From Anoplopoma fimbria (Eukaryota > Chordata > Actinopteri > Perciformes > Anoplopomatidae): 64,000 nucleotides of DNA. The DNA is taken from NCBI RefSeq assembly GCF_027596085.1, contig NC_072458.1, forward strand, positions 16,910,433 to 16,974,432, in the 5' to 3' direction. The translations under genes were made by a program, and so were the position numbers. The notes beneath the pieces were generated by a model. The model ran no database searches, was not told where the DNA came from, and saw only the letters and a list, made by a program, of their open reading frames with translations. Shown here piece by piece: positions 25,501 through 37,500 of this stretch (the first letter of the stretch is position 1; every line of letters starts with the position of its first letter).

Positions 25501-28500
25501 AAACATTTTAAAAGATGACATGGCTATATACGTAAAGGAACATATTTTTGTCTTGAGAAGGGAGTTCCATGACAAATTAACGGCATGAGAGTGAGTGGTT
25601 CACCTCAAATATTAATAACACTATAAATAATGAATGAAAGCTTTCAAAACAGCATCAGCCATTTTACCAGATGGATGACAGTGACTCCCCACATACAATT
25701 TTTTGCGATGACGATATAAATCATTCATATGTGCATCCGTTAGCTGACGCTGATATGATGAGGGTCCTTTACCTTGTCAGTGCTGTGCTGATCTTGTTCT
25801 TTATTTCCATCCACTGCTCCTTGTTCTGCCAACTCACGCTGTCCTGGTTCTCCTGAGATTCCCTTTCCTCTCTCTCTTGCCTCTCCAGCCTCAAGGCTAA
25901 CGTGTCCTTCCTCTTCACACGACTCGCCAGGCCACCTGAAACACATATGAAACATTTATTTATACATGCATACATATTTAAAAAATGTAAACACTGTCCC
26001 TCATTTCAAATCAAGCGTCACTTCAACATAGAACGTCAGTGTTGACTTAAGAAAAAGTGACTTAAGAATGAGCAAAAAATATAAAAAAGCTCCTGCCGGT
26101 TCGAGAGCATCTTAGAAATCTTCCATCATTTCCATGAGTGTCTTCAGTTGCTTTTGGGAGACAACTCTTAAGTATACGAAGGTTGGATTTTATTAAACCT
26201 CTCAGCCTTCAGATACTTGAGGGAAATGGATCCCAGAACAATTTGATAGGCCTTCTAAAGTAAGAGTCCAATCCTCAAATAGCTTGCTTTGTCTGACCAG
26301 CGGTCCAAAAGCAAAAGGTACTTCATTTGATGTCAAAATGACTGAAAAATTCATAGGGGGTTTAACATTTTAACAAGCTACAACAGGGAAGTGTGCAATG
26401 AATAACCAAATACCAAAACAGATGAAATCAAACTGTTTTGAAGGTTGAAACCGTTATACTTAACATGCAAGAACAAAAAAAAAAAAAAAAGGGTTATTCA
26501 GGGAATCTCAAGTATAGCAAGAGATAAATGATAAAGTATATTTAAAGACTTACTACTTGTAAAGTTATGTTCAAGTTTACCAGGGCACATGCATCTACAG
26601 TCTCTCAAACATGGTTTAAATGTAGCAATAGAAGAAAGACCAACTTACTTGGAGGGCCATCCTCATCGTCATCATCATCGTCGTCATCTCTGTACAGGAT
26701 GGGGCCGTCAGAGTCAGACTCCTCCTCGCTGTCCCCGGGGCCCCCACCCTCATGGATGACACTCACTCGGAGGTCTACCAAACCCCTCCTGCTGCGGGGC
26801 TCCAGCTCAGGCTGGCGAGGAGGCCTATGAGGATAGAGCTTCCGCATCTCCTCCTCCATGTCGAAGTCATCGTCTTCTGGCCTGTAAACAAGCGCATAAG
26901 ATACTTAGATTCATCTTTTCTGTTATATCTAAATGTGGGAAAAAACTGCATTCATTTTAGGCTTCTTGAAACCACAATGTTCAATTGGTATGCAGACAAG
27001 TACAGTGACAGGCACTGAGGGGATAAAGTTCAATTGTTTGCTGAACAGATTAACAAGATACAATTTTACATAATTCTTGTTTGGCTGACTGAAGAGCAGC
27101 GCTGTGGGGTGAAAGACCACCTTCAGGTCAAGAGCCCACAAAACCTGTCTTTTTTAATTAGAGAGATGTACTTGAAATGGGGCAGAGCAATTCTGAGTAG
27201 AATTATAACAAATCCAATTATAATACATTCAATGTCAAAGTAATGGTGCAAAATGCAAATTACATTTTATAATCAAAAACTTTTTTTTATTGAACATATC
27301 AAATAAATAAATAAATTTATGGAGAGGGCAATCCAAATGCAGCTGGCACTGGTCTAGTTTGATACAATAAACCATAACCCCTAACCCCCTTGAATGACTA
27401 TATAATCTTTGCAAGACCGATTTGCTTAAATCGGCACACACAGTACAAGTAAGAGTACATCCTGAAAATGGGAATATGCAGCATATTCAATAGCTGTAAA
27501 ATTGTTTCTTAATTATCAATTTCGTCAAATCAACAGAGCAAAACCCAATAATATTTGGTTAGCTATAACAAAAGGCAAAGAAAAACAGAAAATTTTCTTT
27601 TTTCTTAGACTGTAAAATTATTTTTTTATAATTTCTTGAAAAAGGACTGAGACGACTGATTGATAATCAAAATGGTTGATTAATTGACTAAGTTTCAGGG
27701 AAACTGGAACCATTTTTTTTTTCATCTCACTTGCTGATTAAAACTAACTACTAAAAAACTGCATTTGTCAATCGCTATCTCCCTTGTTGCCATGGTGACA
27801 AGCCATGCATTTACTCTCATTAAGGCTATATGAATTTAACCAAATCAAGTTAAAGAAATCTACAAAGTGATCATCTGAACGATTGGCAAAGCTTAAGCAA
27901 GCTCATCCTCAGCCTTCAAATCAATGATATGTTCTTATACGAGAATGTGAAGAACAGTATGCGGTTCACTTACAGCCTTAGAGGTTCGATGGTGACGGGG
28001 AGAGAGTGCCGCGAGTTACCCCCCGCCTCGATGAGGAAATCTGGAGGAGACTCAAACAGTAGTGAGTGGGCCCTCTGGGAGCCGTCCGGGTTGGGCTGAG
28101 CTGGACAGGGGCTGGCCAGAGCTCTCTGGATGAGGATGTGTAGTGGGATGGCAGGAAGCTGGCTGGGAGGCTCGGTGGTCGGACTGGGGGGGTCAGTTTT
28201 CACAGTGGGCACGGGACCAGAGGCGCTGGGCGGCAGGAGTGACTGAACCCTGGGAGGAGATGGAGGTATGTGGGCCGGAGGTGAAGGCAGAGACTCAGCG
28301 GAGGTTTGAGGCGCTGCTGCATTTGCCTTGTCCTCGTTGTTATCTCCTTTATGGACAGCAGGGGGCACCGTTACAGGGGCGGAGGCTGGGACAGCGGTGG
28401 GAGGCTCTGGGTCCTGACTGGGAGGTAAAGGGTCCACAGAGTGGCGCTTGGTGACCGGGGTCATCCTCCTTGGTGGCGTCGGTGGCGAGCGCTTAGCGTG

Positions 28501-31500
28501 TGCTGGCACTATGATGATAGCACTGCCAGGCTGTGAGAGCTCAGCTGTTAAAGAGGAAAAAACAAAAAAACAGCAGAAATCAATACATGCTCTAGAGAAT
28601 GACGCTCACAAACACAACCTGCAGTCAGAACATGAAGACGCACATTCAGTCTGTAGAAGGGTGAAGTTATGCATTATTTAAAAAAAAAAACAAGCAAAAA
28701 GAAAATATGTCAATAACGGCTTTAGTTGTGGAGAAAAGATGTTACTGCCGAGTTGGTTGCTGAGTCAGTGGAGGATGACACACACACACACACATTAACA
28801 CACAACTAAATCATCAGTCTGTAAGTAACAAACACATTCAATGCACTCCATTAAATGTCCATCCAATTCCATGCAATGTTTTCTTGCAGCATTTAGAGTT
28901 AAATAAGAACTGCAATACACATGCTCGCAGTATTTGGTGTTAAAACTGAGGTGAGGTACGCCATGTGCTATTGGGGTGGGGGGGGTGGGAGTGCAACCAC
29001 TCTGCAGGCTCTGTTAGGATGGATTGAGATCAGGCACCACGCTGGGTACCTGAGCAGGTCTGGACAGCTCTGTGCCGCATGTACACAGGTAGAGAAAGGT
29101 AGAGGCCAAGCTCACTCTGGCGTCTCCAGCTGGTCCAGTAACAGGGCTGCCTGACCTTAGAGCCCCTTTTCAAAGAGGAGGCTGGCAACAACAACAAAAA
29201 AAAATGAGCGGAGATGTCAGGGATAGGGCTGGTTTTACATTCCACGCTGGGAGAGAAATTCAAGAGGGCGGTTTCCGATAACGCTCGTCTTGGTTTGACA
29301 CTGTACAGAAGTCCATCCCTCCCTAGATGTCAAACCGCCTCTGTGGACAAATAACTCGGAGCACAAGATAAGACTTATTATGTTCATTATCCTGGTTACA
29401 TAAAGTACCACTGCAGTGTGATATTTTTTCCCTTTGACACATAATTACGGTTCTCTGAAATTCCTGCTCATTCATTATGGTAAAACGGTTCCCTCTAAGG
29501 GAATGAATCACAATGTTTATCCCTGTTAGAGATCAGCTGATATCAGCTATTTGCAGAAATTCCTATCAGTGAACATGTCAGTCGACAAGTAAGAGGAAAG
29601 TTGCAGTAAAGAAATGCCAAACTCTGTTGAAGTAATTAAAATACAGGCTCCCTTGTACAGTGTTTCTCCACCAGGTAGCACTGACGAGTTCATTTCTAAT
29701 TTTTTTCGTTCAGTATGCAAGTAAGAAATCTAATTAATGAACTAAATATATCATTATCAGAGTTTTTCTAACTCCCAAATATTAGTATCGATACTAATAT
29801 TACAATATGTTAAGTACACTCAATATTTTAACACATCCTAAAGAATTAATTTAAAACAGTAGATTGAAACACTCTCCAATGACAAAGATCCGAATTGGTG
29901 AGAATTCAACTTTTCATTACTTTTTCTCATATGGACTATCTGGCTATCTGTAAATCTATTGGCTTGAGTTTTCAGGGCAGAAGGAATGTTCAAATTCAGC
30001 TCGCCAAAGTTTCATTATGTGCTGAAAATATTTGTAACTCTTCTCAATGGGTGGACTCTGCACAGTCTGCTCAGGGGGGATTCAATTTTGGCTGCTGCTA
30101 AATCACAATCAGTGTCAACCTAACCTCCAGGGAAGTGCTGCTGGCTTAGCATATGAATGATGCCAGGACAAGCCGGTGCGTGTCTTCTCTTCAGACGCTG
30201 GTGGTTGTTACACACAGAAACTGGATACTGGCAGCAAATGGGGGAAAAACACGTACAAAGCAACGAGCCGCAGCTTCACTGTGAGTCTCTCGATAGATTT
30301 CCGGTTAATACTTAAAAGAGCCTTGAAAATATACTGCCTTGATGTTGTTGACAGCAGCATATTCACAACCTTTAGTCCCAAAAATAAATAATTCTCAACA
30401 GCGTCCCCTAAAAGCAGGGACAAGGACTTTTCTCTCTCAAAGATGAATGGTTATTTTCTGCATCTGCTTCATGACATACTTTACTTTGAGAGTATCTCGC
30501 TCCACCTACAGTGTCTTCCTCACTTCCTTAAATTCAGACACTAACCAAAGATGATTAAGTCTGTCAGGGCTACTATACTCAAAGGTGATGCAACTTTGAA
30601 ATAGGTGCGGGCACAAAACATACACACCCAGAAAACCGTGTAAATCCCAACGCTTACTTGACGCCTCACAACTGTTTTTCTGTTTGAAAGAATAAAATGG
30701 CTGAAAAAATGAATGAATGAATGAATGAATGAATGAATGAATGAAGAACATTTCTGGCTGAGATCTTACGTTTCGAGTGTAAAGTCAACTCATTTCTGAA
30801 TCAACCACAATGTTCAGTTGCACCATCTCTACTTAATTAAAAAGTAATTTGGGATAATGTTATTTTAAGAAAATAAATGAAGGAAAAATAAGAAAAAATT
30901 GAATAATACAGGAATATGGAATAACGTTATGTAACATATGGAGGGAGAAGATTTTTGAGACATTTGTAACCGTTTGAAGAAAAACTTTTTGTCATTTTTC
31001 TCTTCAATCTCTATTACCATGAAAATGACTAATAAGAAATTGACTTACTACACACCTCATCATACAAAGGAGTTCATTAACTAACTTGTGCGGTGAAACC
31101 TGTTTTTAGGGACCTGTTTTTTCTAAGCTCATCTCCTCCTCTACATTCAAACTGCTACAGCATGTTTGATCTTATACGTTGCTGGTTCAACAGGCCGCCA
31201 ACTCTCAAGTGTCAAAAACTGCAGACGCCAATGAACTCACCAAAAAGTGCAGGGCTGCTGTTGCGGTTGCTGGGTTTGGGTGGAGGGACGGGAGGCTGCT
31301 TGGCGTGGGGAGGGACCGGCGGCGGCGTGTCAGTCTCAGCGGAGGAAGGAGCAGCGATGGGGGGTCGAGGTTGGTCCTCAGCTATGAGGGAGACTGTCCT
31401 TGGGGGCTTGACCACAGCTACAGCTACAGCAACAGTAACGGAGGAAGAGGAGGAGGAGGAGGATGAAGACGAAGAAGAGGAGGCTGGACTCTTGCCAGAC

Positions 31501-34500
31501 TCAGTGGAAGGTGCAGTGAGAAATTTAGGGGGTAGCAGAGCGTGTTTGCCCGGTGGCGGTTCATGCTGAGAGTCTTTTTGTGGCCGAGGGTCGGGGGCAA
31601 AGCGGACGCCAGCGGACTCTGCAGACGGGGCAGAAACACAAAACGCGGAATTAGAGGAAACTTCACAACAACAAAGTTCATTCTCTACATTAAACACAAA
31701 AAAGTTAACATATACAGCAAAATACTGAGGAAGAATATGTGCTGTTAGTGAGCCTTGTAAATAAGCAGATGTTATATAGAGGGTGAGAGGTAACATAAAT
31801 CAGACGATCGAAAGCTCACACACGGGGATCGTGATCTAAATCCAGGCAGTATCTGCTGATTCTGCAGTATCGGAGCTTGACAGATCGTGTTTCAGTTTGT
31901 TGAGCCTGTCAGATTAGGCTTGTTGGCTTCAGGTACACCGTCAGAAATACAGCTCAATCATTTACCCAAAATGCCGTTACTGCACCGCCAGGAGACTTTG
32001 GTTAGCAAACACGTTGGTATTTCATCATAGCAAAACATTGTTTCCCAGGACTGTTTCCTGGGAAATTTGTTTGCCGTACCAGAGAAAAAGTAAGTCAGTA
32101 TTTCTGCTTGCATGTCAACCAGACACAATAAAAACAAGTACAAAGATAACAGAAACGCTTCCTCTGCTGACAGATGAACAGTGTGGTGTTATATAAAAGA
32201 TAAATCTCAAACAAGTACAGTGTATTCAGGGCAAAAACTGTTCTTCGTAAACTGGTGAATTAGTTCTGGTGGTAGCTTTAGTTACAGAGCCTACACTACG
32301 AGTCTAGATTAAAGGTTTGCACTGTGCATCACTGCTTAATCTGACTAACAAAGAAGTCCTATATTATATTCTGTAAAAAAAAGTCATTTTAGAACTCTGA
32401 AAAGCATATTGAAGATGTAATCTGTATATCCTAAAACACTTTACCAGGGCCAACAGAAACGCATATATTAAGGAAAAAAAAAAAGATTGTTTTGTTTCTA
32501 TTCCAGCAGAAATAGTTCTATCTGCATGATAAGAGCTTGAAAACAACAGGGTCAAGTTTGTGTGCCTCATCTAGTCACAAAGTGTGCCGAGATAATGGGA
32601 CTCCTTGATTTTCCTCAACTTCCTTTTTGCAACACTTTGACTGGGAGGCTCTGAGAAATGACAAAATAACCATGTACTGTCTGTAAAGTATTTCTTTAAG
32701 CGTAGAAAAACACAGGCAAGGTTATCTTACCTGAGCGTTCCCTGAACTCTGTCGCCGGGTTGTATCTGGGCAGGGTGGTCCTCTTGTCGGCCTCTGAGGC
32801 TAGGCGACCCCGCTTGTTGTCCTCTGAGGAGGTCTTCTGTAGAGGAGGCCGCAAGTCCATCTCAGAGACGGGCCTAGCGATGGCCCGCGGGTCATCCACG
32901 GGCCGCTGAGGCTCTGGCTTTTCTCTCCTCTCCTTCTCCTCCCTCTTTTCCCGCTCGTCTCGTCGCTCTCTTTCATTCCTCTTGGCCCAGTCATCGTGTC
33001 TGTCCTTATCGTCTCTCCTCTCTCTGTCGTCTCGCCTGTTGTCTCGGTCCTCTCTCCTATCCCGGTCATCTCTTTCGCCTCGCACGTCTTTCCTCTCCCT
33101 GTCTTCGGGTTCTCTGTCATCTTTTCTGTCATCTCTGTTCTCTCTCCTTTCCCTCTCGGGCCGTCGATCCTTATCTTTGTCCCTGTCGTCCCTCCTATCT
33201 CTATCATCGCGCTCCCTGTGCTCCTTCTCGTCCCGGTCTCTCCGTTCTCTCTCGTCCCGGTCTCTCCGTTCTCTCTCGTCCCGGTCTCTCCGTTCTCTCT
33301 CGTCGCGATCTCTGCGCTCCTTCTCGTCGCGATCTCTGCGCTCCTTCTCGTCCCGATCCTTCCTTTCCCTCTCCTCGCGATCTCTCCTTTCCCTGTTGTC
33401 TCGCTCTGTTCTTTCATCTTTCCTCTCTCTGTCGTCTTTCCTCTCTCTGTCGTCTTTCCTCTCTCTGTCGTCTTTCCTCTCTCTGTCGTCTTTCCATTCG
33501 CGCCTTTCCCTGCGGTCAACTCCCCCATCCTTCTCCTTTTCCTCTCGCAAGTCCCTTCTTTCTATGTCGTCCCTGTTCTTCCTCCCTCTGTTCTCCCTGT
33601 CGTCTTTGCCGTCTCGCCTCTCTTCTCTGCGGTTTCGATCGTCCTGTGGAGGTCCTCGGGGTAACGATCCTCTCTTATCAACATCTGAGGGAAGACGGTT
33701 TCGTTTGTCCACGTCCTCGGAAAGTCGTGCGTGAGAGTCCACATCCAGAGGTGCCCGGTTACTACGGGAGGCGTCGGACGGCGCTCTGGCCCGACGTTCG
33801 TCTACTTGTGGCTGCCAGAGGGGATATACCTTGAGTTCAGATTCCCCTCGAGACACTCGCACCCCTGGCTCAGACATCCTGTCCATGTCCATTGGCACAA
33901 GGTGCCCATTTTTCACTGGTGGAGCTTTGGAGTGATTAACATCGTTGCTCTCTGTCCCATGAAGACACAAGAAGAGAAGAACAAATAGTGTTATCCAAAA
34001 ATGGAGTCAATAGAATATTCTTCAACAAACACAACTAAAGCTCGACCTACCATTTTCTTGGAGATCCTTTAAAACCCCTCTGGCAACCAGCTCTTGGCGA
34101 CTTTTTCTTACAGAAATTCTTCTTTCCAAGACTGAAAACAAAGAAATAAAAAATATGAAAATAAGTCAGCATAAAGTAATTACAGAAGAGATGTAAAATA
34201 ACAAGACCTTGTATCCAGCATACCTATCGACGTTTCAGTGAACTTATCACTTGGCTTCTTCTTTCTCCATTTCCAGGGCTTGAAGATCCTCCCCATTTTG
34301 GAGAACTTGCCTTTACGTTTGCTCGGAGGCGTTCCCCCTCCGGAGTTTCCTTCTTCACCCCCTGTTGTGCTGTGTTGCAGGTCGACCTCATCGTCTGCGT
34401 GAACATGACAAAAAAAACAACAGATGAGTCAGAGATTGACTGCGGTATTTCACAAATGTTAAGGCTCATTTTTTCCATAATGTATTGGTTTCTTAACTTG

Positions 34501-37500
34501 CCGAAAGGCCAGAGCAGACAATGTAACACATAAAAAGAATGATATGCACCCTTCGAAAGTCGCACATCAGTTACACGTTCAATAAGCTATCCCTGAACAA
34601 CATTGCAATAATAATACGCTTCACCACATTTAATATAGTCCTATTTTCTTTAACAGAACAGAACAGGTCATTGTGTTCGTGTTTAATGTAACCGATAAGT
34701 CCCAGCTATGTTGAGAAACCAAGATATTATTTAGGCTTACCACCGGATTCTTGGCAAGCCTCTATCACAAATTGGGCACAGTGGAATTCATTCTTTGGTC
34801 TCACTAAATGCCCACATCCGGATTACCAGTAATTGCTGGTGGCCTGTTGTGACCAAAGCAAACACTACAGTTCAGAAGTGTTTTTAAAAGGCCTACATTT
34901 AAAATGACAATATTTATTGAAGCGCTTTCTATAGACTAGCAAATAATCATGTGTGAATTCAATTTCCAAAACATCAGCCAGATATGATGCCATCATGACC
35001 GGCGGATAAACAGGCCAAACCGGATTTATCAGAAATTCAATATAGGAGTTGCCTCCCTAATTTTGAGACAATCCTTAACAAAAAAAATTTAAATAGTCCC
35101 TTTTTCTGTGGCTGCAACAGACACGCGTTTAGATTCCTGATCAGGTATGCATGTCCAGACATGGGGCAGGGCTCAGGGTTCAGCTCTAAGTGACCGCTTC
35201 ATTCATCTGTCACAATAAAAAGGACCAAACGTCACAACAAGGCTGGTCCAAATTCCACTCACTGACTTGGCTGCCTCAGCTGTCAGATGAGAGTCAGACG
35301 GTGAAATGTGGGCACGGCTTCTTCTGGTATTATTTACAGGGTAGTGGGAATTAATGTGACTTCTGCCATAGTAGTGATAGTTTTATTAAAAAAGGCCAAT
35401 GGAACATCCTCTGTATTTGTCAGGTTCATCACTGATATCAAAAAGTTTAGATATTTTGGGTTTTAACTAGCGTATTTTCTGAGCAATGTCGACGATAGAC
35501 AAATAAGTACACAGCTGTGACAGGACAGAAACCATGACAAAAAAAAATTCCCAAGTTGGTTTTATGCTATTGACTAGATAGCAATAACTGGGTGTGAAGT
35601 CACTATTGAAAATTCTTAGGTGATGAGTCGCACTGCAGCGTGGCAGCAAACATAGAGCCGACAGAAGGCAGATGGTTTATGTGCAGGCAGGAGGGACGGG
35701 GTACTTAGCCACATTTTCACAATTGAATGTACAGTAGGACAGATGAGCTTATTTCTCTCATTAGAGCCGTTTCAGTCGGCATTTTATGACAGTGTGAAGG
35801 TGAAATACTCACATCCAGTTCTGATAAAAAAAAAAAAAAGAAATGTGTGCTATGGAGTGACATAACACTAACTGAATTATTTACTTTTAATATTGGCAGG
35901 CGATGACTTCCATATACGCATACTCAAGGTCATATGACACAACTCTGTCCATTTTCAGGATGAGGATAATAAAAAAATTTGAAGGCAAAATTAATTGTAA
36001 ATGCACAAAAGGTCAGTAAGTGTTTGGCAGCCAATATTAACTCATCTTTCTTGTAGTGGATAGTAAGCTGTAATAATTAAAATCAGTCAGGCGTGTAAGT
36101 TGTAGTTAATAGAATGTAAAAGAAACTAATTTGACTGGTAGACGCAAGATATGAGAAACGATGAAAAATAAGAATGGGATCCCTGGTGTCCTTCCAGCAA
36201 CACCGTAACTAAGTGATTTCAGCTGAAACAAACATCCGACAGAGAATCGGGTAACTCACTGATGTTATATGCTACAGGGTTGTCACACAAATGAATTGTT
36301 AGCTTTTACAATCACTATAACAACTCAAATCCTGCAGATGAGTTTTTCAAGGTCAGAGATCAATTTAGCCACAATCATGAGTCAGGGAGGAAAGCTAAGG
36401 GACAGATTTATTACTTACTAGAAGTTGTAGCTCTTCACCTAACCAGCTCATTGTTGCTACGGCTTCTTTTACCATTCCTTCTTGTTATCTCTCAGAGAAA
36501 TCAGATCTGACAAATTTTAACCAACCAAGACTTTAGCTTGTTTTCAAGAGAATGGGGAAACATATTTTAGTTTAAACTTGCTCTTTCATCAACAAATGTC
36601 TGGGTTAGGCTCTGTTAGGTTAGTGGCTATTATGTTAAGTCCCATCAAATCCATGTCATCAAGACATATTGACAGATGGTAGGGTTGGGCGATATGTCGG
36701 TATCTTGTAATTCTCGCAGGATCTCAAAATTCAGCTGCATCCCAATGTAATGTGATTTGGGCAGAGATGGAGGAGGAGAGTGAAGTTGTAAATACAGAGC
36801 AGGAGGAGGCATCCCAAACCACGTCTCAACTACGTGATTGGGATATGTACCAAATGTTATGGGTTCTTTCATGGCCCATGCCTCAACCAATTTCATAGAA
36901 ATCTGTCCAGTAGTTTTTTCATATTCCTGCTGGCAAACAAATTAAATCGTAACCGCAAAAATATTCTCCTTGGCGGTGGTCATAACCTAATCTGGTCCAG
37001 TATCTCCCTGACAGATGTATCGCTCTAACTGAATGTGATATCTAGATTACCAGATAGAGGGGGCAACTGCTGACCATGATCATCCAAAACATCTGTACCT
37101 TTTTCCCCCGTAAGTGTAAACTTGTTCAGGTTGACTCTGATACAACAGCAATGCGTGCATGGCTACAGCACAACACAGCAATCAACAGGCAGACTGGTTA
37201 CAACTTGTTGTACAAACACGAGATGAGGCATTGCCAAACTATTGCATTGCTACACTGCATCTTTTATCACATGGTAGGACAGAGAGATGCGTACTCTTCA
37301 GCCTTGACCTCCTTTTTAAATTGGCCCTTTGTTTTCACACCACCGATAAAAGCTGGTCAGATTAGGTTGCGTGTCAATCGTTGGTTAGATATTCTTTAGT
37401 CCAAGTCTGTTTAGCATACATGTATTTTAATGAGTCTTCTACTGAGACTTTCCTGCCAGATGTTAAATAAAAGGGTTTTTTTTTGCCATGATACACCCAC

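Larger units (their letters stand above)
22793..34050 (-). other. phactr4: introns between phactr4 coding exons
   Basis: Introns between the listed exons range from about 0.1 kb (33952-34050) to 2.7 kb (28545-31240). I see no further coding exon in them. They contain short simple repeats, including about nine TGAA units at 30710-30745 and a short CA run near 28.78 kb, and otherwise unremarkable AT-rich sequence. Confidence 0.5.

Noticed and set aside
26752..26830. RPPRQPEL in exon 8 as an extra RPEL motif
   Set aside because: The spacing between RP and EL is four residues, not three, and the flanking helix pattern is missing.
32800..33528. 242-residue minus-strand frame in a second register of exon 5
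   Set aside because: It is the +1 frame of the same repeat ([13 protein letters not shown] pattern); only the other frame is in phase with both neighbouring exons.
32982..33734. Long plus-strand frames (250 and 222 residues) opposite phactr4 exon 5
   Set aside because: They are serine/leucine or valine/proline shadows of the charged repeat on the minus strand and have no splice or start support.
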